From: Bradyrhizobium sp. CSA112
GTDB lineage: Bacteria > Pseudomonadota > Alphaproteobacteria > Rhizobiales > Xanthobacteraceae
Length of the DNA: 64,000 bases
NCBI RefSeq assembly: GCF_029051645.1
Contig: NZ_JAACFS010000020.1
Coordinates: forward strand, 1 to 64,000
Direction of reading: 5' to 3'
The notes under the pieces are model-generated. The model searched no databases. It was given only the letters and a program-made list of their open reading frames with translations, and was not told the origin of the DNA. Positions 34,121 to 43,315 of this stretch are shown one piece after another (position 1 is the stretch's first letter; every line of letters begins with the position of its first letter). The translations under genes and the position numbers were made by a program.

Positions 34121-36180
34121 AGCAGACAGCGCAGCGCCGCGCCGCGCTCGCCCTTGAGCTTTGGATTGTCCTTCATGATACGCAGCGCCTCATCGCGCGC
34201 CTGCGTGATGAGCTGGGCGTGCACGTCGGAGCGGGCGATGCGGTAGCCGGGCAGGCCGCTCTGGCGGATTCCGAGCACGTCGCCTTCGCCGCGCAGCTTC
34301 AGGTCCTCTTCGGCGATCCTGAAGCCGTCGGTGGTTTCGCGGATCACCTTCAGTCGCGCCGCCGACATCTCGCCGAGCGGCTCCTTGTAGAGCAGCAGGC
34401 AGGTCGATGACTCCGACCCGCGGCCGATCCGGCCGCGGAGCTGGTGCAATTGCGCGAGCCCAAAGCGCTCGGCGTTCTCGATGACCATGATGGTGGCGGC
34501 GGGAACGTCGACGCCGACCTCGACCACGGTAGTTGCGACCAGAAGGCCGATCTCGTGGGCGGCGAACTGCGCCATCACGCGGTCCTTTTCCGTGCCCTTC
34601 ATCTGCCCGTGCACCAGACCGACGCGGTCGCCGAACCGCTTCTGCAGCCGCTCGAAGCGCTCGGTCGCGTTGGTCAGATGCTCGATGCCTTCGGCCTCGG
34701 ATTCCTCAACCAGCGGACAGATCCAGTAGACCAGTTTCCCGGTCTTCAGCGCGCGGCCGACCGCGTCGATCACCTCGTCGAGCCGGCTCGCCGGAACCGC
34801 GCGGGTGTCGATCGGCTGGCGGCCGGCTGGTTTTTCCCGCAGCTCGGAGACGTCCATGTCGCCGAAATAGGTGAGCACCAGCGTGCGCGGGATTGGCGTT
34901 GCGCTCAGCACCAGTACGTCCACCGCTTCGCCCTTGTTGGTCAGCGCCAGACGTTCGCGCACGCCGAAGCGGTGCTGCTCGTCGACCACGGCGAGCGCCA
35001 GCGCTTTGAAGATCACGTCGTCCTGGATCAACGCATGGGTGCCGACCAGAAAATCGATCTCGCCGGCTTCGAGTTGGCCTAAGATTTCGCGCCGCTCCTT
35101 GCCCTTCTCGCGGCCGGTCAGGATCGCAACCCGCAGGCCCGCGCGTTCGGCCAGCGGCGTGATGGTCTTGATATGCTGGCGCGCAAGGATTTCGGTCGGC
35201 GCCATCAGCGCGGCCTGCTTGCCGGCCTCGATGACCGCAGCGGCGGCGAGCAGCGCCACGACCGTCTTGCCGGACCCGACATCGCCTTGCAGCAGCCGCA
35301 GCATTCGCACCGGCTGGCGCAGATCCTCGGCGATGGCGGCCATCGCGTCCCGTTGCGAGGACGTCAGCGCATAGGGAAGGGCGTCGATGATCCTGTGGCG
35401 CAGATGACCGTCGCCGGCGTTGCGGTCGCCGGCCGGACGCCGCAACTGCGCGCGCACCAGCGCCAGCGCCAGTTGACCGGCCAGCAGTTCGTCGAAGGCA
35501 AGCCGCGACCAGAACGGGCCGTCGGGCAGGATGTCGGTGAGCTCGACCGGCACATGCACGCGGTTCAGCGCTTGGCTGATCGGCGGAAAGCTGCAGCGGC
35601 GAATAACTTCCGGACTGATCCATTCGGGCAGATCAGGCAATTTTTGCAGCGCCTGCGCGATCGCCCGCCGCAGCGAACCCAGCGCCAGCCCTTCGGTCAG
35701 GGGATAAACCGGGTCGATGCCGCTGAGTTTTGCAAACCCGGCTTCGTCCACGACGCGGTCGGGATGCACGATCTGCGGCATGCCGTCGTACATCTGCAGC
35801 GTGCCCGACACGTAGCGCTTCTCGCCGACCGGCAGCAGCTTTTCGACATAGCCGGGCTTGGCGCGGAAAAACGTCAGCACCACGTCGCCGGTATCATCAG
35901 AGGCATAGACGAGGTAGGGCGCGCGGGAATTGCGCTGCGGGGGCGGCCGATGGCGGTCGGTCGTGACCTCCAGCGTCACTACGGTTCCCTGCACCGCTTC
36001 GCGGATCTTCGGCCGCGCGCGGCGGTCGATCACGCTCGCCGGCAGGTGCAGCAAGAGATCGACCAGCCGCGGCGTCTCATCGCGCCCGAGCAGATAGCGC
36101 AAGAGCTTGTCCTGCTTCGGCCCGACACCGGGGAGGGTCGTGACCGGCGCAAACAGCGGATTGAGCAAGGTGGGGCGCAT
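34072..36180 (-). CDS. recG: ATP-dependent DNA helicase RecG
   Basis: 702 residues. An N-terminal wedge/OB region (to about 270, including VVLTFFRAKPGY and YVSGTLQMYDGMPQIVHPD), then superfamily 2 helicase motifs: GDVGSGKTVVALLAA (Walker A), LVGTHALIQ, VVDEQHRFG (motif II), LSATPIPRTL, VVEVGVDVP and QLRGRIGRG. It remodels stalled replication forks and branches Holliday junctions. A single gene, flanked by a palindromic repeat upstream; its 3' end overlaps the aldolase gene. Confidence 0.96.
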   Translation of the reverse strand: MRPTLLNPLFAPVTTLPGVGPKQDKLLRYLLGRDETPRLVDLLLHLPASVIDRRARPKIREAVQGTVVTLEVTTDRHRPPPQRNSRAPYLVYASDDTGDVVLTFFRAKPGYVEKLLPVGEKRYVSGTLQMYDGMPQIVHPDRVVDEAGFAKLSGIDPVYPLTEGLALGSLRRAIAQALQKLPDLPEWISPEVIRRCSFPPISQALNRVHVPVELTDILPDGPFWSRLAFDELLAGQLALALVRAQLRRPAGDRNAGDGHLRHRIIDALPYALTSSQRDAMAAIAEDLRQPVRMLRLLQGDVGSGKTVVALLAAAAVIEAGKQAALMAPTEILARQHIKTITPLAERAGLRVAILTGREKGKERREILGQLEAGEIDFLVGTHALIQDDVIFKALALAVVDEQHRFGVRERLALTNKGEAVDVLVLSATPIPRTLVLTYFGDMDVSELREKPAGRQPIDTRAVPASRLDEVIDAVGRALKTGKLVYWICPLVEESEAEGIEHLTNATERFERLQKRFGDRVGLVHGQMKGTEKDRVMAQFAAHEIGLLVATTVVEVGVDVPAATIMVIENAERFGLAQLHQLRGRIGRGSESSTCLLLYKEPLGEMSAARLKVIRETTDGFRIAEEDLKLRGEGDVLGIRQSGLPGYRIARSDVHAQLITQARDEALRIMKDNPKLKGERGAALRCLLYLYERDEAVPLIGAG

Positions 36181-36200
36181 CGGCAGACTTAAATCCGTTT

Positions 36201-36337
36201 CTCGCCGTCATGCCCGGCCTTGTGCCGGGCATCCACGTCTTTTTTTGCCCTCATGTTGGGACCAAAACGTGGATGGCCGGGCATAGGCGAGCGGAAGCGA
36301 CGCCGTCCTTCGGACGGCTATGCCCGGCCATGACGAG
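36201..36337. repeat. Intergenic palindromic repeat (TCATGCCCGGC type)
   Basis: CTCGCCGTCATGCCCGGC on the left and GCCCGGCCATGACGAG on the right, with inner repeats of CCGGGCAT and ACGTGGATGG / CCACGT. It separates recG from the divergent sdhE-mfd unit. Confidence 0.65.
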
Positions 36338-36437
36338 CATTTGCGGAGACAACAAGGGCTGACATTGGCGATCCCGACCGCTATATCAACCCCGCCCGGC
36401 ACGTCCGGGCTTTTGGCGTTCGAATGTGGATGAGATT

Positions 36438-36728
36438 ATGACGGGTACGACACGGTCAAGCGGCGGCCTCGACGACCGCCGCAAGCGGCTTTTATTCCGC
36501 TGCTGGCATCGCGGCACCCGCGAAATGGACCTCATCCTTGGCCGCTTTGCGGATGCCGAGATATCCGGCATGCGCGATGACGAACTGGCCGACCTCGAGC
36601 GCCTCATCGAGGTACCCGATCCCGACCTCTATGCCGCGCTGACCGGCGACACGCCGCTCGATCCGGAGTATGCGGGCGCCCTGTTCGACCGTATCAAGGC
36701 GTTTCGCGCGGTGGATCACGACGCATGA
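36438..36728 (+). CDS. sdhE: FAD assembly factor SdhE (DUF339)
   Basis: 96 residues from the ATG at 36438; an ATG four codons earlier is possible. The conserved RGTREMDLILG matches the RGxxE motif of SdhE/SDHAF2, which attaches FAD covalently to the succinate dehydrogenase flavoprotein. LEDLIEVPDPDLY-like and acidic helices follow as in the family. Its TGA overlaps the mfd ATG (ATGA), so the two genes are coupled in translation. sdhE-mfd linkage is common in alphaproteobacteria. Confidence 0.88.
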   Translation: MTGTTRSSGGLDDRRKRLLFRCWHRGTREMDLILGRFADAEISGMRDDELADLERLIEVPDPDLYAALTGDTPLDPEYAGALFDRIKAFRAVDHDA

Positions 36729-39700
36729 AGGCGCCAGTCAAATCGCCCGCTGCATTGCTGGCTCCTGGTCGCGCGCTGACCTTTGCCAATGTCGCCGAGG
36801 GCGCGGAAGGGCTTGTCATCTCGGACCTCGCGCGTGCGGTCGCGGCCCGGCCGAAACCGTCCGCCGTGAGCCTTGCCGTCGTTTGCCGCGACGGTCCGCG
36901 CATGCAGCAGCTTGCACGGGCGCTGGAGTTCTTCGCGCCTGATTTGCCCGTGATGCAATTTCCGGCCTGGGACTGCCAGCCCTATGATCGGGTGTCGCCG
37001 CATGGCGGCATCCTGGCGCAGCGCCTGACCACGCTGGCGCGGCTGTCGCGCCTGCAGGGCAGCGACAAGCCTCTGATCGTGCTCACCACCGTCAACGCCG
37101 TCGTGCAGCGCGTGCCGGCGCGCGAGGTGGTGGCGGCGCAGGCGCTGTCCGTCGCGCCCGGCCATGTCGTGCCGATGGATTCGATCGTCGCCTGGCTGGA
37201 GCACAATGGCTACAACCGCTCCTCGACGGTGCGCGAGCCCGGCGAATATGCCGTGCGCGGCGGCATCCTCGATCTGTTTCCGGCCGGCCTCGATCAGCCG
37301 GTGCGGTTCGACTTCTTCGGCGACTCCCTGGAATCGATCCGGACGTTTGACGCGGAAACCCAGCGGACGCTGCTCGACATGCGCGCGCTCGATCTGGTTC
37401 CGATCTCGGAATTCCAGCTCGTCACCGAAACGATCCGCCGCTTTCGCATGGGCTATGTCGCAACCTTCGGCGCTCCTGAGCGCGACGACCCGCTCTATGA
37501 GGCCGTCAGCGAAGGCCGCCGCCATCCCGGCATGGAGCATTGGCTGCCGCTGTTCCAGGAGCGGATGGATACGCTGTTCGACTACCTCGACGGTGCGCCG
37601 GTCGCGATCGAGCCGCAGAGCGAGGACGCCGCGCGCGAACGCTTCAAGCAGATTGCAGACTATTACGAGGCAAGGCGCGAGGCGCTTGAGCATCCGGGCT
37701 CCGGGGCGATCTACAAGCCGCTGCCGCCGGACCGGCTCTATCTGACGGAAACGGAGTGGACGACGCGGCTGAGCGACGCGGCTGTTGCGCGGCTCACGCC
37801 GTTTGCGGTGCCCGATGGTGCTGCGGACGTATTCGACGCCGGGGCGCGGCAGGGCCGCAATTTCACGCCCGAGCGCGCCGATACTTCGATTAACGTGTTC
37901 GAAGCCGTGGTGGCGCATGTGCTGGCCTTGCAGGCGCAGCGCAAGAAGGTGGTGATCGCGCTATGGAGCGAAGGCTCTCGTGACCGCATGAGCAGCATGC
38001 TCAGGGATCACAAGCTCGCCAATCTCACCAGCGTCAACACGTGGCGTACAGTGCAGGCGACGCCGCGCAACGAGGCGATGCTGGCGGTTGTCGGCATGGA
38101 GAGCGGTTTCGAAACCGACGAATTCGCCGTCATCAGCGAGCAGGATATTCTCGGCGACCGCCTGGTGCGGCCGCGCAAATCGAGTCGCAAGCTCGACAAC
38201 TTCATCTCGGAAGTCACGAGCCTTTCGACCGGCGATCTCGTGGTACATGTCGAGCACGGCATCGGGCGCTTTGTCGGGTTGCAGACGATCGAGGTCGGCG
38301 GCGCGCCGCATGACTGTCTCGAACTGCATTATGCCGCCGAAACAAAGCTGTTCCTCCCGGTCGAGAACATCGAACTGCTGTCACGCTACGGCTCCGATCA
38401 CGCCAATGTCGAACTCGACAGGTTGGGCGGCGGTGGCTGGCAGGCGCGCAAGGCCAAGCTGAAGAACCGCATCCGCGAGATTGCCGGCGAACTGATCAAG
38501 ATCGCGGCCGCGCGTCATCTGCACGAAGCGCCGAAAATGCCGGTGCAGCCGCATGTCTATGACGAGTTCTGCGCGCGCTTCCCCTATGAGGAAACCGAGG
38601 ACCAGTTAGGCGCCATCACCTCGACGTTAAAGGACCTCGAAAGCGGCCGGCCGATGGACCGGCTGATCTGCGGCGACGTCGGCTTCGGCAAGACCGAGGT
38701 GGCGCTGCGCGCGGCGTTTGCCGTCGCGCTCGAAGGCAAGCAGGTTGCGGTCGTGGTGCCGACGACGCTACTCGCGCGGCAGCACAGCAGGAACTTTGCC
38801 GAACGCTTCCGTGGCTTCCCGGTCAATGTCGCGCAGGCCTCGCGCCTGATCCCGGCAAAAGAGCTGACGCAGGTCAAAAAGGGGCTGACGGAAGGCAATG
38901 TTGACATCGTGGTCGGCACCCATGCGCTGCTCGGCAAGTCGATCAAGTTCCGCGACCTCGGCCTTTTGATCGTCGACGAGGAGCAGCATTTCGGCGTCAG
39001 CCACAAGGAACGGCTGAAGCAGTTGCGGGCGCAGGTGCATGTGTTGACACTGAGCGCCACGCCGATTCCGCGGACGCTGCAGCTCGCGTTGACCGGCGTG
39101 CGGGACCTCTCCATCATTGCCTCGCCTCCGGTCGACCGCCTGGCCGTGCGCACCTTCGTGGCCCCGCATGATCCCTTGATGATCCGCGAGGCGCTGCTGC
39201 GCGAGCGCTACCGCGGCGGACAGGCGTTCTACGTCGTGCCGCGGATCGAGGACCTCGCCGGCGTCAAGGACTTCCTCGACAAGAACGTGCCGGAGATGAA
39301 GGTCGCGGTCGCCCATGGACAGATGGCGCCGACCATGATCGAAGACATCATGTCGGCATTTTACGACGGCAAGTACGACATCCTGCTCTCGACCACGATC
39401 ATCGAGTCCGGCCTCGATATCCCGACCGCCAATACGCTGATCGTGCACCGCGCCGATATGTTCGGTCTGGCGCAGCTCTACCAGTTGCGCGGCCGGGTCG
39501 GGCGCTCGAAGCTGCGGGCGTATGCGCTGTTCACGCTGCCGGCGCAGCAGAAGATCACAGCCCAGGCCGAGCGGCGCTTGAAGGTGCTGCAGTCGCTGGA
39601 AACGCTGGGGGCCGGCTTCCAGCTCGCTTCGCACGACCTCGACATTCGCGGCGCCGGCAATCTGCTCGGCGAGGAGCAATCCGGCCACATCAAGGAAGTC

Positions 39701-40243
39701 GGCTTCGAGCTCTATCAATCGATGCTGGAGGAGGCGATCCTCAACCTCAAGGCCGGCGTGGCGGAGCCTGCCGCCGACCGCTGGTCGCCGCAGATCACCA
39801 TCGGCATGCCGGTGCTGATCCCCGAGGATTACGTCAACGACCTTGCGGTGCGGCTGTCGCTGTACCGGCGGCTCGCCGATCTCGAGACCGACGACGAGAT
39901 CGACAATTTCGCCGCCGAGATGCGCGACCGCTTCGGTGTGCTGCCGGACGAGGTTCGCTACCTGTTCAAGGTCGCGGCCATCAAGGCCTATTGCCGCAGA
40001 GCCAATGTCGAGAAGGTCGACGCCGGGCCGAAGGGCGCGGTGATCTCGTTCCGCGACAACAGCTTTGCCCAGCCGGATCGTCTCGTCGCGTTCATCCGCC
40101 AGCATGGCCAGGCCGCGAAGGTCCGGCCGGACATGAAGGTGGTATTCCTGCAGGTATGGAAGACGCCGGAAGAGCGGTTGATGGGCACGACCGAGATCAT
40201 GCGCCAGCTCGCCAATCTCGCGGAGAGCAAGAAGGCGGCGTAG
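36725..40243 (+). CDS. mfd: Transcription-repair coupling factor
   Basis: 1172 residues (E. coli 1148). The N-terminal UvrB-like region has FPAWDCQPYDRVSPHGGI and VREPGEYAVRGGILD. An RNA polymerase interaction domain follows (SLSTGDLVVHVEHGIGRFVGL, about 505-525). The translocase has GDVGFGKTEVALRAA, VVGTHALLGK, IVDEEQHFGV, LSATPIPRT, IIESGLDIP and QLRGRVGRS, and a C-terminal TRCF domain closes the protein. It removes stalled RNA polymerase at lesions and recruits UvrA. Translationally coupled to sdhE. Confidence 0.97.
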   Translation: MKAPVKSPAALLAPGRALTFANVAEGAEGLVISDLARAVAARPKPSAVSLAVVCRDGPRMQQLARALEFFAPDLPVMQFPAWDCQPYDRVSPHGGILAQRLTTLARLSRLQGSDKPLIVLTTVNAVVQRVPAREVVAAQALSVAPGHVVPMDSIVAWLEHNGYNRSSTVREPGEYAVRGGILDLFPAGLDQPVRFDFFGDSLESIRTFDAETQRTLLDMRALDLVPISEFQLVTETIRRFRMGYVATFGAPERDDPLYEAVSEGRRHPGMEHWLPLFQERMDTLFDYLDGAPVAIEPQSEDAARERFKQIADYYEARREALEHPGSGAIYKPLPPDRLYLTETEWTTRLSDAAVARLTPFAVPDGAADVFDAGARQGRNFTPERADTSINVFEAVVAHVLALQAQRKKVVIALWSEGSRDRMSSMLRDHKLANLTSVNTWRTVQATPRNEAMLAVVGMESGFETDEFAVISEQDILGDRLVRPRKSSRKLDNFISEVTSLSTGDLVVHVEHGIGRFVGLQTIEVGGAPHDCLELHYAAETKLFLPVENIELLSRYGSDHANVELDRLGGGGWQARKAKLKNRIREIAGELIKIAAARHLHEAPKMPVQPHVYDEFCARFPYEETEDQLGAITSTLKDLESGRPMDRLICGDVGFGKTEVALRAAFAVALEGKQVAVVVPTTLLARQHSRNFAERFRGFPVNVAQASRLIPAKELTQVKKGLTEGNVDIVVGTHALLGKSIKFRDLGLLIVDEEQHFGVSHKERLKQLRAQVHVLTLSATPIPRTLQLALTGVRDLSIIASPPVDRLAVRTFVAPHDPLMIREALLRERYRGGQAFYVVPRIEDLAGVKDFLDKNVPEMKVAVAHGQMAPTMIEDIMSAFYDGKYDILLSTTIIESGLDIPTANTLIVHRADMFGLAQLYQLRGRVGRSKLRAYALFTLPAQQKITAQAERRLKVLQSLETLGAGFQLASHDLDIRGAGNLLGEEQSGHIKEVGFELYQSMLEEAILNLKAGVAEPAADRWSPQITIGMPVLIPEDYVNDLAVRLSLYRRLADLETDDEIDNFAAEMRDRFGVLPDEVRYLFKVAAIKAYCRRANVEKVDAGPKGAVISFRDNSFAQPDRLVAFIRQHGQAAKVRPDMKVVFLQVWKTPEERLMGTTEIMRQLANLAESKKAA

Positions 40244-40309
40244 GCGCGCGGCCTCTCCCCGTCATTGCCTGCGACAAACGCGAAGCGTTTGCGCAGGGGA
40301 GCGAAGGAA

Positions 40310-40402
40310 CCGTAGGGTGGGCAAAGCGAAGCGTGCCCACCATTCTCGCCGGAGTGCGCATTATGGTGGGCACGGCGCAGTGCGCCTTTGCCCACCCTAC
40401 GG
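40310..40402. repeat. Intergenic palindromic repeat (CCGTAGGGTGGGCAAAG type)
   Basis: Perfect 17-base arms (40310-40326 and 40386-40402) and an inner TGCCCACCAT / ATGGTGGGCA stem. It lies between the converging ends of mfd and the GGDEF-like gene, where it may help termination. Confidence 0.75.
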
Positions 40403-40419
40403 ACTGGTGTGGCGAACTT

Positions 40420-41676
40420 TCACGACGCCGCCCGCTGCGCTTCTTCCTGCAGTCGCGACCGCAATGACTTTGCGGAATCCTGCGGCAGCAACGTTGCGAC
40501 CGTAACCACCGGCTCCGATCGCGCGTCGCGCTTGCCGTGGCTGGTATGGCGCATCACGCTCGACAGCCGGCGCGCGATGCTGTGGGCCGTTTTGAGATCG
40601 GTCTCGGCAAAGACGACGACGACCGAGCCGTCTTGCTGGGCGACGCCGAAATCCATTTGCCGCATCAGGCGGCTGATGATCCGCGCGCCGTCGAATTGCG
40701 CGCGGGGATGTTCGGAATCGAACGCAAAGCGCGCGACCGACAATCCGCCGCCGCGTTGCTGGGTATGGTAGATGGCGCTGGCAAAGTCGCGCTCAAAGGC
40801 TTCCGGGGTGAGCAGGCCGGTCCGCGCGTCGATCAAGCCATCGGCGTCGATCGCCTTCAGCGTGCGACTCAGATGTGCTTCGAAGGCGTGCTGGCGGATC
40901 AGCGGCAGCGCAGTCGCTGCCACTTGGGCGGCATCACCGGCGATGATCTCGAGGTTCGGCAGATCGTAGGCCGGCGCCAGATCGCCGCCCGTCACCACGA
41001 TGGGAAGATTGCGGAAGCGGGCGTCCTCGGTCAGCACGGTGAGGAAGGCGTCGATCACGCGCAGGCTGAAGCCTTCGCCCAGCACGATGCCGTCGATGTC
41101 TCTGACGTTGAGGTGCTTCGCGGCCGCCTCGATGGAGAGCGCGCCGACCACGCCGGTGCGCTCGCCAAGCGCAACCGAGAGCGTGGGATAGGCGCCGCCG
41201 CGGCCGACCAGCAGCACGGTGGCGTCGTGCGCTGGATCGATATGCGATAACGCCATCGGTGCTGACGGCACCAGCCGGCGCATGACCGTTGCATGCAACG
41301 AACGCACGCGTAGCGCTGCATTCAGGCGGGCGACCAGCCGGTTGGTGCCGCCTTGAGTTTGTGAGACTTGAGTTTGTGAGACTTGGTTCTGAAAGAAGGG
41401 AATGACGTTGTCCGGAAACGGGAGCTGCGGGTCTACCGCGATCAGCGGCAGATAGGGCTGGCGCGCCGCGACCCGCGCTGCCAGCTCCGCCAGTCCGGCT
41501 TCATCGGTGCCGGTGGTTGCAGCCAACACGGCAGCCGGCTGCACCTGCTCGACCGCGCGCGCGGCGGCCGTCCACTCGGTCTCGACCACCGGAAACAGCC
41601 CCGCGACGTCAAGCGTGGCGGCAAAGGACGGCCGTCTCGCGGTCGACACGATGAGGATCGGGCCTTGCTGGGACAT
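40420..41676 (-). CDS. Degenerate GGDEF-domain protein with receiver-like N-terminus
   Basis: 418 residues. The first 120 residues have the alternation of a receiver domain (PILIVSTARRPSF, then AVLAATTG) without its aspartate pocket. A second alpha/beta domain covers about 140-265. The last 140 residues align with GGDEF: DARTGLLTPEAFERDF matches the DxLTGLxNRRxF start, but the signature GGDEF is replaced by QQDGSVVVVF, so no diguanylate cyclase activity is expected. It may bind GTP or c-di-GMP, or act as a scaffold. A 15-base tandem repeat adds VSQTQVSQTQ near residue 103. Confidence 0.7.
   Translation of the reverse strand: MSQQGPILIVSTARRPSFAATLDVAGLFPVVETEWTAAARAVEQVQPAAVLAATTGTDEAGLAELAARVAARQPYLPLIAVDPQLPFPDNVIPFFQNQVSQTQVSQTQGGTNRLVARLNAALRVRSLHATVMRRLVPSAPMALSHIDPAHDATVLLVGRGGAYPTLSVALGERTGVVGALSIEAAAKHLNVRDIDGIVLGEGFSLRVIDAFLTVLTEDARFRNLPIVVTGGDLAPAYDLPNLEIIAGDAAQVAATALPLIRQHAFEAHLSRTLKAIDADGLIDARTGLLTPEAFERDFASAIYHTQQRGGGLSVARFAFDSEHPRAQFDGARIISRLMRQMDFGVAQQDGSVVVVFAETDLKTAHSIARRLSSVMRHTSHGKRDARSEPVVTVATLLPQDSAKSLRSRLQEEAQRAAS
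41354..41383 (-). repeat. 15-base in-frame tandem repeat
   Basis: TTGAGTTTGTGAGAC occurs twice in a row (41354-41368 and 41369-41383) within the GGDEF-like gene, duplicating the residues VSQTQ. Confidence 0.8.
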
Positions 41677-41767
41677 ATTTTTAGAACTCGGATCAAGCGC
41701 GCATCTGGAGCCGTGATCCTAGTTTGCGGCGCTTAATGCGGCGTCAACGCCGGCTGGCCGGAGGCTC

Positions 41768-43273
41768 TCAGGCGGCGCTGCTCCGATCGCGAAATGCTTC
41801 TATCATCAACGGGTTAAGGCCGAGTTCTGTCAACGCATCTCGGGCCCGGGCGTTGTCGAGGGCGCGGCCGGCGAGCCGGTGGCCGCTGAGCCGGTCAGGC
41901 AGCGCGGTTAGCAGCGCGCCCTGGCCAAGCCGCCGCGCCCACTCCTGCAGGTCCTGCGCCAGGAACCGGTAGCCGCCGACGGCCATCACGCCGGACGGCG
42001 GCGCGGTGATGTTGATCGCGCCGGTCACGCGGTCGAGCCGCGCTCCGTAATCCGTATCGACGTAGTCGCGCGGCGGCGACGCAATCGGGGCGTCGCTCGG
42101 CGGTGGCGGCGGTGCATAGGCCGCGACCGGCACCATCGGTCCGCGCAATCCGAGCGTGCCGCGTGGTGTCAGCAGGACCTCGCCTGCGATCGACGATCCC
42201 GGCAATTCACGTGGTGCGCCATGGGGGCCGGGCTTGATCACGGCCGGCGAGCCGTCCTCGGCGATTCGGCGCGCGCCAAACAATCCGGCCTCGCCGAACA
42301 GATAGACATCCGTCAGCGTCGCCTGTTGCGCGGCCCAGCATGCGCTGGAGCCGACCTGTTCCGGCGTGCGCCACAGGCCGATGACATTGCGCAGGCTCGG
42401 CATCCGCGCGGCGAGATCCAACTCGTCCAGCCGCAACGCCAGTTGCGCCGGGGTAATCAGCGTGTCGCAGCGATGTTCGTTGATCTGCTGTTCCAGCACT
42501 TCCTCGTCGAACGGATGGTGCAGCACCAGTGTTCCGCCCGACAGCAACCAGACCGCCAGCGAGGAGGTGAGGCCGGCAAACGACATCGGCGAGAAGGCCG
42601 ACAGGACGGTTGCGCCCTGCGGCACGTCGCTTTCGAGCGATATCGCCAGGCCGCCGGCAATCAGGCCGAGGTGGGCACGCGGGACCGGCCGGAAGCCGTC
42701 CGAAGTGACGTCGAAGGAGATCAGCGCCGCCTTGCGGCCGTCCTGGATCACGGGGCGCGTGGTCGGGGATTCCCGGAAGATGGCGTTGTCGAGCGAGGCC
42801 ATGCCCTCGGGCAGCTCGCTGCCGAAGCCGCAGACATGGCGGATCGAGAACGCTTCGGAGGCGGCGTTCATGGCGATATCCGAATAGATCACGCCGTCGA
42901 CCTTGCCCGAGGTCACGATCGCCCGCGCGGCCGTGCGGTTGAGCGCCATGGTCAATTCCGACTGCCGCCAGAGCAGTGGCAACACCGCGACGACCAGCCC
43001 GGCGCGGAAGGCGGCGAGCACGGTGAGCGCGAATTCGACGGTGTTCGGCAGTTGAACCGCGATCACGGAATTGGACGGCAAGCCGGATTCGATGAAGTGC
43101 GCGGCCAACGACGAAATCATGCGGTCGGCCTGCGCGAAGGTGAGACGCTTCGGCGGCTGGCCGGTCACGCGCGGCTTGTTGGGGGCATCGACCAGCGCCA
43201 GTGCATCCGGCTGTCGTGCCAGGTTCCGTTTAAACAACGTATCGAGCGTTGGCGAAGCGGTGGGCTGGGTCAC
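41768..43273 (-). CDS. AMP-binding (acyl-CoA synthetase-like) protein, degenerate
   Basis: 501 residues. The overall fold follows the ANL superfamily: LTFAQADRMISSLAAHF, a VIAVQLPNTVEFALTVLAAF helix, then LVVAVLPLLWRQSE and later YGARLDR in the YRTGD-like position. The ATP-binding loop (STGTTGxPK in active enzymes) is replaced by FDVTSDGFRPVPRAH, and no C-terminal catalytic lysine is obvious. It probably cannot form an acyl-adenylate in the normal way and may act as a binding or regulatory protein. It is about 90 bases upstream of the GGDEF-like gene on the same strand. Confidence 0.7.
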   Translation of the reverse strand: MTQPTASPTLDTLFKRNLARQPDALALVDAPNKPRVTGQPPKRLTFAQADRMISSLAAHFIESGLPSNSVIAVQLPNTVEFALTVLAAFRAGLVVAVLPLLWRQSELTMALNRTAARAIVTSGKVDGVIYSDIAMNAASEAFSIRHVCGFGSELPEGMASLDNAIFRESPTTRPVIQDGRKAALISFDVTSDGFRPVPRAHLGLIAGGLAISLESDVPQGATVLSAFSPMSFAGLTSSLAVWLLSGGTLVLHHPFDEEVLEQQINEHRCDTLITPAQLALRLDELDLAARMPSLRNVIGLWRTPEQVGSSACWAAQQATLTDVYLFGEAGLFGARRIAEDGSPAVIKPGPHGAPRELPGSSIAGEVLLTPRGTLGLRGPMVPVAAYAPPPPPSDAPIASPPRDYVDTDYGARLDRVTGAINITAPPSGVMAVGGYRFLAQDLQEWARRLGQGALLTALPDRLSGHRLAGRALDNARARDALTELGLNPLMIEAFRDRSSAA

Positions 43274-43315
43274 GGCGTTACTTCGGTTCTGTCACGGGGG
43301 GATCGTTTGGCGGGT

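Noticed and set aside
38768..40105. 445-codon minus-strand frame antisense to mfd
   Set aside because: Shadow of mfd, whose helicase motifs are unambiguous.
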